From Mucilaginibacter aurantiaciroseus (GTDB lineage: Bacteria; Bacteroidota; Bacteroidia; Sphingobacteriales; Sphingobacteriaceae), in contig NZ_JAMXOF010000005.1 of NCBI RefSeq assembly GCF_024055595.1, forward strand, positions 1-64,000: a stretch of 64,000 nucleotides of DNA. The letters are read 5' to 3'. The notes below the pieces were generated by a model, which was not told where the DNA came from, did no database searches, and saw only the letters and a program-made list of their open reading frames with translations. How positions within the stretch are numbered: position 1 is the stretch's first letter; each line of letters begins with the position of its first letter. Shown one piece after another: positions 54,032-63,414 of the stretch. The position numbers were made by a program, and so were the translations under genes.

Positions 54032-55456
54032 CTATAGTTGTAAGAAATATTCCGAGAAATTTAACAGTTGCTGTTCGCCAAAACTCTTGGTTAATAATTG
54101 TAATCCTAACGGCAAACCTTTACTATTATTGCCTGCCGGAAGCGATATTGCGGGCATCCCCGAAAGCGATGCTTGAACCGTAAAAATATCATGCAGGTAA
54201 GTTACCACGGGGTCTTTTTCATTTACGCCAATGGCAAACGCAGGTTCGGGCGCGGTTGGGGTTAGTATAAAATCGAACTCTTTTAAGATCTCATTGGTTT
54301 TATCCTGTATCAGTCGGCGAACCTTTTGGGCTTTGGCGTAGTAGGCATCGTAATAACCAGCACTCAGCACAAACGTACCCAGCATAATACGGCGCTTAAC
54401 CTCTTTACCAAACCCTTCGGAACGACTTAACTTGTAGGTCGATTCCAAATCGGTGGCATTAGGGCTACGGTAGCCATAATGTACACCATCATACCGGGCA
54501 AGGTTTGATGAAGCCTCGGCCATGGCTAAAATATAGTAGGTTGGCACCAGGTAATCCAGATGCTCAAACGAGATGGGCTTTACGGTATGCCCGTCAGCGC
54601 GTAGTTTTTCGATATACGTAGTAAGTGTGGCTTTTACCTCGGCATCCACACCGGGGCTTGATAAGGCCTCCTGCATGTAGGCAATCTTCTTTTTACCTGT
54701 TTCCTTTTTCAGGTTCTTAGCCTCGGGTACGGGTTGATGCGATACCGTACCATCAAAGTCATCGGCACCTGCTAAAACCTCTAACAGCAGCGCAGCATCT
54801 GATACTGATTTGGTAATTGGGCCAACTTGGTCTAAAGATGAAGCATAGCTAATGATACCATGGCGCGAGATACGCCCATAAGTCGGCTTTAAGCCAATAA
54901 CTCCACAAAAGGCGGCAGGTTGCCTAACCGAGCCGCCGGTATCTGTACCGATAGCCGCATGGCACATACCCGCCTGTACAGCAACGGCCGAGCCACCCGA
55001 TGAACCACCCGATACGCGGGTTTCATCAGCAAAGTTTTTTACCGGGCCAAAAAACGAGTTTTCGTTAGCGGCTCCCATGGCAAACTCATCACAGTTGGCG
55101 CGGCCTATTATGATGGCATCCTCTGCCAGCAAGCGCTCCACTACGGTTGATGAATATATTGACGTGAAATTTTCTAAAATTTTTGATGAGGCGGTTACTT
55201 TATGCCCCTTGTAACAAATATTATCCTTTATAGCTATAACCATACCGGCCAGTTTGCCGGCGGTACCATTACTAATTTTTGCGTCAATTTCTTTTGCAGC
55301 AGCAAGCGCTTCAGTATCAAAAACCTCATTAAAAACGTTAAGATGTACGTTTTGCTGTATTTGCTGAAGGTAGCCTTTTACCAGGCTTTCAGCTGTGATC
55401 TCCCCACTGTTCAACCCGCTCTTAATTTCTATGTAAGCGGTATAGTTTTTAGCCAT
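54032..55456 (-). CDS. gatA: GatA, amidotransferase subunit A
   Basis: This 474-aa amidase-signature protein is the glutaminase subunit of GatCAB, which converts Glu-tRNA(Gln) and/or Asp-tRNA(Asn). The catalytic triad is visible: Lys77 (IAIKDNI), cis-Ser152 (GGSSGGS) and Ser176 (GTDTGGSVRQP), each two residues from the S. aureus positions. Full length is normal. gatB and gatC are elsewhere. It ends 62 bp before the transglycosylase gene on the same strand. Confidence 0.93.
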   Translation of the reverse strand: MAKNYTAYIEIKSGLNSGEITAESLVKGYLQQIQQNVHLNVFNEVFDTEALAAAKEIDAKISNGTAGKLAGMVIAIKDNICYKGHKVTASSKILENFTSIYSSTVVERLLAEDAIIIGRANCDEFAMGAANENSFFGPVKNFADETRVSGGSSGGSAVAVQAGMCHAAIGTDTGGSVRQPAAFCGVIGLKPTYGRISRHGIISYASSLDQVGPITKSVSDAALLLEVLAGADDFDGTVSHQPVPEAKNLKKETGKKKIAYMQEALSSPGVDAEVKATLTTYIEKLRADGHTVKPISFEHLDYLVPTYYILAMAEASSNLARYDGVHYGYRSPNATDLESTYKLSRSEGFGKEVKRRIMLGTFVLSAGYYDAYYAKAQKVRRLIQDKTNEILKEFDFILTPTAPEPAFAIGVNEKDPVVTYLHDIFTVQASLSGMPAISLPAGNNSKGLPLGLQLLTKSFGEQQLLNFSEYFLQL

Positions 55457-55470
55457 GGGCCTAAAATAAA

Positions 55471-55512
55471 AAACTTATCCGTTGAAGCATAACAATTTCA
55501 ACAGATAAGTTT
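55471..55512 (-). terminator. Hairpin after the tat genes
   Basis: Arms 55471-55486 and 55497-55512 form a 16-bp stem with one weak pair and a 10-nt loop. It lies about 50 bp past the tatA stop and just upstream of gatA, so it may end the tat transcript. Confidence 0.65.
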
Positions 55513-55560
55513 TATACGTTTAAACAGCTAGGGTTAGCTGCAGCAATAAATGGCAGGAAA

Positions 55561-55749
55561 TTAAACCTTAGGTTTATCTTCTGTTGTAGTTGTGTTTGTG
55601 TTTGCAGTGGTTTCGCCGTTCTGCGCGTCTTTAAATTCTTTAACGCCTCGGCCTAAACCTTTCATTAGTTCAGGTATTTTTTTACCTCCGAACATAATTA
55701 AAATTGCAACGATGATCAAAATGATCTCTGGTGCGCCTAATCCACCCAT
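55561..55749 (-). CDS. tatA: TatA/E twin-arginine translocase pore protein
   Basis: This 62-aa protein is a complete TatA: a short N-terminal membrane helix (about 5-20, [19 protein letters not shown]), the hinge [18 protein letters not shown] and an amphipathic helix, then a short Thr-rich tail. It forms the pore for folded Tat substrates such as the ferritin-like protein at 8941. A second TatA-type gene lies 38 bp upstream. tatC is not in this window. Confidence 0.93.
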   Translation of the reverse strand: MGGLGAPEIILIIVAILIMFGGKKIPELMKGLGRGVKEFKDAQNGETTANTNTTTTEDKPKV

Positions 55750-55787
55750 GATTTTTAAGTTTTATGTAATGTTAAATATTTTTGTTG

Positions 55788-56306
55788 TTATTTATGCTCT
55801 TCTTCAACTACCTTTTTAACCGGCTCTTCTGCTGTTTTGGTTAAATTGATAGTACTCTGTGCCGTTTCTGACGCCGGCTTTGCTTCGGCATTGTGCTCAA
55901 ATGTAGCATCTTCGGCAATTTCTTTTATTATTGCACCTTCTGAATGCTCAGTGCCGGCAGGTGCACCATGGCCCCTAAACGCCGGTATTGTACCCGCTAC
56001 CGGTTCGTAACCGTGCTCAGGCACTTCTTCGGTTGTTGTATGTGCTTCTTCAGTTTTAACTTCCTCAGCTGCCGCTTCAATCTCAGCAGCTTTTTCAGTT
56101 TTCTTTTCTTCGTAATTATTTATCTGATTGTTTATCTCGCGCTTTACATCTTCAGATGCGTCCTTAAAATCGCGGATGCCTTTACCAAGGCCGCGGGCTA
56201 ATTCCGGCAGCTTTTTACCACCAAAAAGCAGTAATGCGGCAAAAACGATTAGTACCATTTCACCGCTACCTATATTTAGAAATAATAGAACTGAACTTAA
56301 CATCAT
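55788..56306 (-). CDS. TatA/TatB-type protein with long acidic tail
   Basis: This 172-aa protein has a Tat A/B N-terminus (membrane helix about 9-25, then GGKKLPELARGLGKGIRDFKDA) and a charged coiled-coil region (about 45-85), followed by an Ala/Glu/Thr/Pro-rich tail of about 90 residues. The paired start codons at 56306 and 56303 are both possible. The sequence is closer to TatA, but the long tail is TatB-like. A TATATTTG box (56322-56329, minus strand) lies 15 nt upstream. Confidence 0.85.
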   Translation of the reverse strand: MMLSSVLLFLNIGSGEMVLIVFAALLLFGGKKLPELARGLGKGIRDFKDASEDVKREINNQINNYEEKKTEKAAEIEAAAEEVKTEEAHTTTEEVPEHGYEPVAGTIPAFRGHGAPAGTEHSEGAIIKEIAEDATFEHNAEAKPASETAQSTINLTKTAEEPVKKVVEEEHK

Positions 56307-56358
56307 ATTAATTTAAGATTACAAATATACACAATTACGTGTTGCACGAGATTAGAAA

Positions 56359-57651
56359 TCAATTAGGAGCGAGCCATAACCTTGGGTCGACAAAGGTTGA
56401 ACTTTTTGACAGTGTAAATATAGTTGTCGCGTCACCTGTCGAAGGGTCGAGCGCAACAGTACCCAGCATTTGTTTTGTACTTACTTTTTGCCCTTTAGAA
56501 ACGTTTACCGTTCTTAAATTTTGATAAGCGGTAAAATACTCGCCATGTTTAATAATAACAAGGTAAGTACCACTAATATCCATAATTGTTTTTACCTCGC
56601 CTTCAAATACAGCTCTTACAGGTGCGCCGGTGTTAGTCCTTATCTCGTAACCGTTACTTTCGTTACGGATACCGTCGTCATTATAAGTACCAAAACCATG
56701 TACCAACTGCCCTGTAGCAACCGGCCACGGCAGGCGGCCTTTGTTTCCTAAAAAGTCGTTACTCAGTTTAGCTGCCTCCGGCGTCGAGTTCAGCACCTCG
56801 CTGTTTGTCGACGTTTTTGTTATCGCTTTTTTGGTTGGGGCAACTACCTCGCGGTTTTCTGCCTTGGCTTTCGCCGCGGCTATCCTTGCTGCTTCCCTCG
56901 CTTCTGCTTCGGCCTTGCGCCTTGCCTCTTCTATTTCTCTTCTAATGGTATTAACAATTTCTTGCCTGTTACGTGCCAACCTTTTTTGCACATCGCGCTG
57001 CTGCGTTTTCAACTCGCCCTGGTGCTTGCTAAGGTCGGTAATTACTTTTACCTGGTTGTTTTTGGCTTTACCTAACTCTTTTTTTTCTTTCTCCTGGCTT
57101 TGCAGCAGGTTATTTTTCTCTTTCTTATCCTTATCAAGTTCTACAATTTTCACATGCAGGTCCTTTTGAGTGCCTTGTATATAACCAGCCTGTCGCTCAC
57201 GATAAGTGCCAAACTGCTGTAAATACTTTAAACGCCTGTAAGCCTGGTTAAAGTCTTTTGCTGCAAAAATAAACATCAGCTTATTATAGGCGCTTTGGTT
57301 ACGATATGCAAACAATACCATGCCGGCGTATTCTTTCTTAAGCTGGTCTAACTGGTTTTGTAAACTATGTACGGTGTTATTGCTCTCAGAGATTTGATTA
57401 TCTAAATTTCTTACTTCGGAGTTGATGTTGGTTATCTTCTCTTCGCGCAGGTTTATTTGCGCTTTAAGAATGTTAAGCTGTTTTAAAGATACTTTTTTAT
57501 TATTCTTGGTTTCGTCAAATTCACGATTTAACTGATCCAGTTCATCGGTCAATTTATCGCGCCTGCGTTTTAGCTCGGCACTGCTTTGTGCAAATACGCC
57601 CGAGGCTGCAAGCATCAAAACAAAAAATAATGCGGCTCTAAAAAATTTCAT
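56359..57651 (-). CDS. EnvC-like murein hydrolase activator
   Basis: This 430-aa exported protein has a signal peptide (about 1-22), a long coiled coil (about 22-260) and a C-terminal LytM/M23 domain (about 310-430). The zinc ligands of active LytM are absent: the HxxxD position reads NGYEI and the HxH position reads FTLSK. This is as in E. coli EnvC, which is an activator of amidases and not itself an enzyme. It therefore most likely activates septal murein amidases during division. A TATTTTTG box (57656-57663, minus strand) lies 4 nt before the ATG. Confidence 0.88.
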   Translation of the reverse strand: MKFFRAALFFVLMLAASGVFAQSSAELKRRRDKLTDELDQLNREFDETKNNKKVSLKQLNILKAQINLREEKITNINSEVRNLDNQISESNNTVHSLQNQLDQLKKEYAGMVLFAYRNQSAYNKLMFIFAAKDFNQAYRRLKYLQQFGTYRERQAGYIQGTQKDLHVKIVELDKDKKEKNNLLQSQEKEKKELGKAKNNQVKVITDLSKHQGELKTQQRDVQKRLARNRQEIVNTIRREIEEARRKAEAEAREAARIAAAKAKAENREVVAPTKKAITKTSTNSEVLNSTPEAAKLSNDFLGNKGRLPWPVATGQLVHGFGTYNDDGIRNESNGYEIRTNTGAPVRAVFEGEVKTIMDISGTYLVIIKHGEYFTAYQNLRTVNVSKGQKVSTKQMLGTVALDPSTGDATTIFTLSKSSTFVDPRLWLAPN

Positions 57652-57655
57652 CTAC

Positions 57656-57663
57656 CAAAAATA
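57656..57663 (-). promoter_or_regulatory. Candidate -7 box next to the EnvC-like start codon
   Basis: TATTTTTG on the minus strand ends 4 nt before the ATG at 57651. It partly overlaps the 16-bp gap after the DUF4292 stop. The -33 element is not evident. Confidence 0.3.
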
Positions 57664-57667
57664 TAAT

Positions 57668-58465
57668 TTAATTAGCAGGTTCGTAACTTTTTGGGACACT
57701 AAAAGGATATTCGAGTTGCTTATCAAACTCGGCCTGCGTGTAACGCAGGTTTACCTGGATCTTTTTATCGCCCGCCATCGACGAAATATCTATCTGCGAA
57801 GGTATTACCCGGTTGTCTGCCTGGATAAAAACCTTATTTGCCACCTGTAGCGATTGCCCTCCGAACTTGTTGTTCAGGTTGGTTTGCGTAACCTTCAGAT
57901 CCGGGCCAAGCAATAGTTTATAAAACAAATCTTGCAGGGTGCCACTAAGTGCCGTATTATTACCTTCTGCCTGAAAATCGCCTGTATTATTTAACAGTTC
58001 GGGCATTGCATTACCAACCAGCAGTGACTGCAATGTTTTAAAGTTTATTTGCCTGCTTGCATAAGTGTATACATAGCTAAAAGGCTTTTTAAGATATACA
58101 CTTTGCAGGCGGTTCATAACTATAATACTATCGGGGGTTATTTGCGCGCGGGCAACCTCGATGCCTATGATGGCGGTTATAGAGATCCAAATCTTTTGAT
58201 CCCGTGCTACGCGGATATTAAGCGTAACATCATTACTGTTACCATTGATATCCAGCTTGGTTTTTGCCTTGCCGGAAAAGGTGTTGAACGATACCTGCTT
58301 TGAACGGATAGCCGCCAGCCTTGCTTTTACACTGTTCTCCTTATTAATAGCGGCAGAATCTACCGTGGTGGGGCGGTTAACAACAACCAGTTTTTTCGAC
58401 TTACAGGCTACAAGAGCTATAAGGCAAAAAACAACGGCTATTTTATTCAATGTATTTCTTTTCAT
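57668..58465 (-). CDS. DUF4292 lipoprotein
   Basis: This 265-aa lipoprotein has a lipobox ending at Cys21 (IALVAC) and a DUF4292 domain with FNTFSGKAKTKLDING and IWISITAIIGIEVARAQITPDSI, a fold resembling LolA/LolB-type lipid-binding beta sheets. That resemblance suggests a role in lipoprotein or lipid handling, but it is inference. The start overlaps the upstream TPR gene by 23 bp, so the two are coupled. Confidence 0.82.
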   Translation of the reverse strand: MKRNTLNKIAVVFCLIALVACKSKKLVVVNRPTTVDSAAINKENSVKARLAAIRSKQVSFNTFSGKAKTKLDINGNSNDVTLNIRVARDQKIWISITAIIGIEVARAQITPDSIIVMNRLQSVYLKKPFSYVYTYASRQINFKTLQSLLVGNAMPELLNNTGDFQAEGNNTALSGTLQDLFYKLLLGPDLKVTQTNLNNKFGGQSLQVANKVFIQADNRVIPSQIDISSMAGDKKIQVNLRYTQAEFDKQLEYPFSVPKSYEPAN

Positions 58466-60191
58466 TTATCTTACGATCTAATACCGGCGATTTTGAGCCC
58501 TGCATTTTGGCTTTAGTCCAGTTTTGTACCGCGGCATTGGTATCACCCAGCAAAAACAGGATATCGCCATAATGTTCTGTTTTTACGGCGCTATCGCCTT
58601 TTTCATGTATGAGCGATTTTTCTATCCAAAGTTTAGCATCGGCATAATTTTTCTGCTTAAACAAAATCCAAGCATATGTATCTTCGAACGATGCAGTGTT
58701 AGGCTGCAAGTCGTTACTATGCTTGGACATTAGCGCCGCGCTTTCTAAACGCTCATTCCTTAACGACAAATAGTAGGCATAATTGTTCAGCGTGAAAGCA
58801 TTATCGGGGTTTATGGCGATGGCTTTTTCGTATGCACTGTCTGATGCTTTATTATCGTTAATAGAATGGTAACAATCGCCAAGTGCAGAGTAACCTTGGG
58901 TAAGCAGATCTTTGTCCTGCGTTTCTAACGACACGGTATTTTTAAGATAACTTATCGCTTTGTTATAATCGTGCTTTTGCTGCCAGGCAATGCCCACCAT
59001 ATAATTCATCCACGATTGGTTAGGGAAGAACGACAATGAACTTTCACCATCTTTTATAGCAGCATCCAAGTCGTTCTCACCAAGGTCTATCCTTACCAGT
59101 TGCTCCTGCACATTGTAGGCTTGGTTATCTAAACTAACGGCTTTTTTGTAAGCGGTTTTGGCTTCTACTATTTTCTCGCTTTGCAGCAGCATATCGCCGT
59201 ACATGGCATACGCTTTACTATTGGTTGGATGCGCTATGGTTAAAATACTGCTTAGTTCAAGCGCGCTTACCCTTGCATTTGGCTCGGGGAATTTTGGCAC
59301 ATAACCTAATATGATCCTTATCTTTTGGTCAATGTCCAGGTCGGGGATAGCGAAAGCTATCTCCAATTCATCGTAGCTGGCTTCGGGTTTATTTTGTTCG
59401 CGGTAAATATCTGCAAGCGCCAAATGGATTGTGCCATTTTTAGGATCGATGGCTTTTGCTTTTTGCAGGGTAGCCAGCGCATTATCGTTAAGACCATTAT
59501 AGTTGTAAACTTCGGCCTGCATCAGGTAATATTTCACCTGCGTTGGGTTAGCCGCTATCAGCTTTTCTAAAGAAGCAGCCGCTTTTTTAACATCGCCCTG
59601 GCGGATGTATATTTTTTGTCGGTTTACCAATAACTCCTCGTTCGGGCCGTCAATTTGTTCAACTTTGTCGTAGAGTTTTAAAGCCTCATCATACCGTTTT
59701 TGCAGGAACATGGCGTTAGCCTTGTCGTAGTAGTAATCAGATTTATCGGGATTAAGGCGGATAAGCTCATTAAAAACGTTCTCCAGTTTATTAAGCTCGT
59801 TGCTCTTTTCGTAAGTGCCGGCAAGGGCTATCCAATACCACTCGTTGTTGGGGTTAACCGTAACGGCGCGTTCCAACAAGTTTTGTTGCGCGGGTATATT
59901 GTTCTGCGCCTTCTCCAGGTTGGCCAGTTCAAACATGGTGGCATCATTGGTAGGGTCTATCTGCAGTATGCGGTTAAAAAGTTCGGTAGCCAGTTTTGGG
60001 TTATCCACCGTTTTTTCACGCAGGGCCGAAAAGAATAGTTGCTTAACCATCCCGCTATCGGCATTGGTCATGGGGCGGGCAGCGATTATTACAGCAGTAT
60101 TACCCTTGCCCGGTTTGTTTTGCGCAAACCCGGTTAAGCTTATCGCCGTAAATAATATAAATGCTACCGCTTTTTTCATACCCCGATGCAA
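58443..60191 (-). CDS. TPR-repeat protein with signal peptide
   Basis: This 582-aa exported protein has a signal peptide (about 1-24) and about fourteen TPR helix pairs from 40 to the end (for example EWYWIALAGTYEKSNELNKL and YSALGDCYHSINDNKASDSA). It probably acts as a periplasmic scaffold. It sits between a flippase and DUF4292 and is co-transcribed with both. No enzymatic domain is present. Confidence 0.85.
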   Translation of the reverse strand: MHRGMKKAVAFILFTAISLTGFAQNKPGKGNTAVIIAARPMTNADSGMVKQLFFSALREKTVDNPKLATELFNRILQIDPTNDATMFELANLEKAQNNIPAQQNLLERAVTVNPNNEWYWIALAGTYEKSNELNKLENVFNELIRLNPDKSDYYYDKANAMFLQKRYDEALKLYDKVEQIDGPNEELLVNRQKIYIRQGDVKKAAASLEKLIAANPTQVKYYLMQAEVYNYNGLNDNALATLQKAKAIDPKNGTIHLALADIYREQNKPEASYDELEIAFAIPDLDIDQKIRIILGYVPKFPEPNARVSALELSSILTIAHPTNSKAYAMYGDMLLQSEKIVEAKTAYKKAVSLDNQAYNVQEQLVRIDLGENDLDAAIKDGESSLSFFPNQSWMNYMVGIAWQQKHDYNKAISYLKNTVSLETQDKDLLTQGYSALGDCYHSINDNKASDSAYEKAIAINPDNAFTLNNYAYYLSLRNERLESAALMSKHSNDLQPNTASFEDTYAWILFKQKNYADAKLWIEKSLIHEKGDSAVKTEHYGDILFLLGDTNAAVQNWTKAKMQGSKSPVLDRKINEKKYIE

Positions 60192-60199
60192 TACGTTTG

Positions 60200-61687
60200 C
60201 TATTGCCTGTTAAATATAGCTTTTAGTTCGTTCCTTTCGGTATAGAGGGCGCCTAACCCAAATAAAATTAAAAGCCCGTTACCAATAAAGATATTTCGTT
60301 TAAAAACCGAGAACGACAGATAAACGAGCACTGCCGATATAATGATATACGCAAGGTTCTTTTTTAAGTTGTATGGGATAGGATAATTTTTTTGACCCCA
60401 AATGTAGGACATGACCATCATACCCGTGTAAGCAGCAAATGACACCCATGCAGAGGCCATGTAACTATACTTAGGAATAAATATCACATTAAGCACAATG
60501 GTTAATAACGCGCCAATTCCGGATATATAAAGGCCATATTTAGTTTGATCGGATAGTTTATACCATACCGACAAGTTCATATACACCCCAAGGCTTACAT
60601 AGCCAAACAATAGTGGTGGTACAACATCAAGTCCTACCCAATAATCCGGGTTACGTACATAATATTTCAAAATACCAATATTGGCTACCACAGCCAAAAA
60701 TATAAAGCAAACCGTTATCACAAAGTAATTCATAATACGGGCGTAAGTTTGCCCCGAGTTTTTATTTTTAGCATGGCTAAAAAAGAAAGGCTCGGCCCCC
60801 AACCGGAAAGCCTGTATAAATATGCTTAGGAATATAGAGATCTTGCCACAGGCGGAATAAACCCCAACCTCATGTTCGCTGATATTAGCAGGGAGTAGTT
60901 TCCCCAACAAAAGCTTATCGAGGTTCTCGTTTACGATATATGAAAGGTTGGCCACCAATATTGGCCAGCTATAAGCCAACATCTGTATAAACATAGCCTT
61001 ATCAAACCTAACCTGTAATTGCAACAATTGCGGCAATAACAGTATTAATGTTGTTACGCTTGCAACTACGTTCGACAGGAATACATAGCCTATCCAACCC
61101 GGTATAAACCATTGGCGGACCCATGCACTGCCGCCTAAATCATGCTTTAGCCAAAACGGAAGTCCCCATATAAATATCAGGTTAAGGCCAACCATCACCA
61201 CAATATTTACTATTTTGATGCTACCGTATCTTACAGGCCTACCATCGGCACGCAACTTGGCAAAGGGAATGGCGCACCAGGCATCCAATACCAAAATGGC
61301 AATAAAATATTTGACATATGTTTGAAACTCGGCTTGCGAAGTGTTCTTACCAATTTTTATGAACCCGGCAATAACGTTGGTAAATGGAACCGTAAGCAAC
61401 AGGAAAAATATCGAGAGCAAAAAAACAACCCAAAAGCCATTGTTGTAAACCTGCCTTTTATTTGCCCCCTCTTTATTAAGGTAACGAAAAAAGGTAGTTT
61501 CCATACCAAATGACACCACCGCGTTCAGCATAGCTGCGTAACTGAACATGGTAGTAAAAATACCATAAACCGATGGCTTGTATGCCGAAGTGTATATTGG
61601 CGTTAATAACGAGCTTAACAAACGTTGTGCTATAGTGGTAACACCATACAGTGCAGTTTGCCCGGCAAATTTTTTAGCTGTTGACAA
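60200..61687 (-). CDS. Polysaccharide flippase (Wzx/MATE superfamily)
   Basis: This 495-aa inner-membrane protein has 12-14 hydrophobic segments and the typical N-terminus of lipopolysaccharide or exopolysaccharide flippases (FAGQTALYGVTTIAQRLLSS; later FGMETTFFRYLNKEG). Such proteins flip lipid-linked sugars across the inner membrane. No glycosyltransferases are adjacent, so the substrate is unknown; a lipid II or O-antigen role is possible. Confidence 0.85.
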   Translation of the reverse strand: MSTAKKFAGQTALYGVTTIAQRLLSSLLTPIYTSAYKPSVYGIFTTMFSYAAMLNAVVSFGMETTFFRYLNKEGANKRQVYNNGFWVVFLLSIFFLLLTVPFTNVIAGFIKIGKNTSQAEFQTYVKYFIAILVLDAWCAIPFAKLRADGRPVRYGSIKIVNIVVMVGLNLIFIWGLPFWLKHDLGGSAWVRQWFIPGWIGYVFLSNVVASVTTLILLLPQLLQLQVRFDKAMFIQMLAYSWPILVANLSYIVNENLDKLLLGKLLPANISEHEVGVYSACGKISIFLSIFIQAFRLGAEPFFFSHAKNKNSGQTYARIMNYFVITVCFIFLAVVANIGILKYYVRNPDYWVGLDVVPPLLFGYVSLGVYMNLSVWYKLSDQTKYGLYISGIGALLTIVLNVIFIPKYSYMASAWVSFAAYTGMMVMSYIWGQKNYPIPYNLKKNLAYIIISAVLVYLSFSVFKRNIFIGNGLLILFGLGALYTERNELKAIFNRQ

Positions 61688-61706
61688 TTAGGAAAGGTTA
61701 AAAGAT

Positions 61707-61988
61707 TTATAAACGCTTTTTAACTATCTCAAAATTACGATAGTTTTTCAATTCGCCCTCATGTGCTTCAACGCTGTCTACAATGGCATACTCGGCACCT
61801 TCGTGGCACCACTCCAGGAACATCTCCATCATCATATTCTCGGCTTCGGCGGCAATAAATACATCGCCGTTAGGCTCGTTACTTACAAAGCCACGCACGC
61901 CAAGCTGGTCGGCAACGGCCTTTGCACCCGCCCTGAAAGATACGCCCTGCACTTTACCCTTAACCGTTATATCCAGATGTTTTGTCAT
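61707..61988 (-). CDS. acyP: Acylphosphatase
   Basis: This 93-aa enzyme hydrolyses acyl-phosphate bonds. The signature KGKVQGVSFRAGA gives the catalytic Arg19, and the second motif GFVSNEPNGDV gives Asn37, with the correct 18-residue spacing. Size is standard (about 90-100 aa). It is encoded upstream of the flippase gene in the same orientation. Confidence 0.92.
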   Translation of the reverse strand: MTKHLDITVKGKVQGVSFRAGAKAVADQLGVRGFVSNEPNGDVFIAAEAENMMMEMFLEWCHEGAEYAIVDSVEAHEGELKNYRNFEIVKKRL

Positions 61989-62105
61989 TATTTGAAAATT
62001 ACTTAATTTGAAGATTTGAAAATTGCCTCTCCAATGATTTTCAAATTACTTAGTTATTATCTGAAATAAGAAATCCATCTTCAAATAACCTCATTATCAA
62101 ATTAA
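61989..62105. repeat. AT-rich TTTGAAAAT / TTGAAGAT repeat
   Basis: Direct and inverted copies of TTTGAAAAT and TTTGAAGAT fill the spacer between the acylphosphatase start and the amidohydrolase stop. The words match the spacer at 38478-38548. Confidence 0.55.
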
Positions 62106-63274
62106 ATCAATTTTTTTATCTTGGTATCGGGGGTAAGTTTAAAGCCGCCCATACCAGTAAGCAAGTTAAGTCCCGGTGTTTTACCGGCTTCGATAGTTCC
62201 TTTATCATTATCAATACCCAGAAATTTTGCACCGTTGATGGTTCCCCATTCCAGCAGGGTATCCATACTCAAGCTTGGGAAGTTTTGCTGCAGCGTACGC
62301 ATCTCGCTTAAAATACAAAGCTTATCGTTTGATGCAAGGCTATCGGTACCAAGGGTGACGTTCAATCCCTGGTTTAAAAAAAGGTCAATTTTAGGAAGGC
62401 GTTTTTCGATATACAGGTTTGCATTTGGGCAAAAGCACCAGTTTATCTTCCGGTCGAACCGTTTGATGAAGTAAATATCTTTAAGATTGGTGCAGGTATT
62501 ATGAACCAGCAATATCTTTTGCCTGTTGGTTAACAACGGTATAGTAGATTGCAGCGAATTACGCGCCTGAGGCCTAAAATAGCCTATATCAATCCCCAGG
62601 TGCTTGTAGAGGTCGATAAAGCCGCCCAGTTTATAGCGGTAAAATTTATTCTCGTCCTCGCACTCCTGGTTATGGATACTTAGCAGGTTTGGGCCTGCAT
62701 CACTGTGTTTTTTGATCAGTTTAAACAATTCTTTAGAAACGGAGTAAGGCGCATGCGCGGTAATTGAGGTTGGCTGCGGCTTAAACTCATCAGCGATTAA
62801 AAGCGCTTTTTTAAAAAGTTCGTCGGCTTTGTTGGGCAAAAAACCCAGGATTTCAATAAACGTGTGGTAGTAAAGCTTGCTTTTTGCTTTTAAGGGCGCG
62901 GTAAGGATAGTGTTAGAAATATCGCCAACTGCCACAATGCCATTATCATACATCTGTTGGTCGGCGGCTTCAGCGGCGGCAATTACCTCCGCTTGATCGG
63001 CTGTTCTGAATGATAAAATATCTTTTATAAAATCTATCAATCCGCCGCCTGCCGCTATTTTGTCTTTCATGTGCGAAAGCTCGGTGTGGCAATGGGTGTT
63101 GATAAAACCCGGTACAATTATACCGCTAAGGTGTTCAATGGGGGTGTCTGATGTGGGGGGATTTGTATCGTCGGTAACTGAGATGACCTTTCCGGTATCA
63201 TCCACAGTAACAATTCCATTCTTAATCGGATCGGCATAAACAGGAAAAACGTAATCGGCTTTAAAACTTTTCAT
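62102..63274 (-). CDS. Amidohydrolase (TrzA/MtaD/aminofutalosine-deaminase-like)
   Basis: This 390-aa zinc/iron-type amidohydrolase starts at ATG 63274 (MKSFKADYVFP). The metal motif is NTHCHTELSHM, later ITAHAPYS and LLSIHNQE supply further His, and TLGTDSLASN supplies the Asp. These hydrolases deaminate or dechlorinate small heterocycles. Bacteria making menaquinone by the futalosine route carry a related aminofutalosine deaminase, which is one possible role but unproven. It is a monocistronic gene. Confidence 0.82.
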   Translation of the reverse strand: MKSFKADYVFPVYADPIKNGIVTVDDTGKVISVTDDTNPPTSDTPIEHLSGIIVPGFINTHCHTELSHMKDKIAAGGGLIDFIKDILSFRTADQAEVIAAAEAADQQMYDNGIVAVGDISNTILTAPLKAKSKLYYHTFIEILGFLPNKADELFKKALLIADEFKPQPTSITAHAPYSVSKELFKLIKKHSDAGPNLLSIHNQECEDENKFYRYKLGGFIDLYKHLGIDIGYFRPQARNSLQSTIPLLTNRQKILLVHNTCTNLKDIYFIKRFDRKINWCFCPNANLYIEKRLPKIDLFLNQGLNVTLGTDSLASNDKLCILSEMRTLQQNFPSLSMDTLLEWGTINGAKFLGIDNDKGTIEAGKTPGLNLLTGMGGFKLTPDTKIKKLI

Positions 63275-63402
63275 TAAATATAACTTAGCATCAGCATGTT
63301 TTTTTAAACCCAATTCATAGCAATCACAATTAACTTTTAATTATTGTTTTTAATGTTAGAAAAGAATGACTTTAAAAAAAGAACAGAATTTTTAAATTTA
63401 AG

Positions 63403-63410
63403 TACTTTTG
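63403..63410 (+). promoter_or_regulatory. Candidate -7 box next to the rlmN start codon
   Basis: TACTTTTG lies 4 nt before the GTG at 63415, so transcription may start at or next to the start codon. No clear -33 TTG partner was seen. Confidence 0.3.
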
Positions 63411-63414
63411 TATT

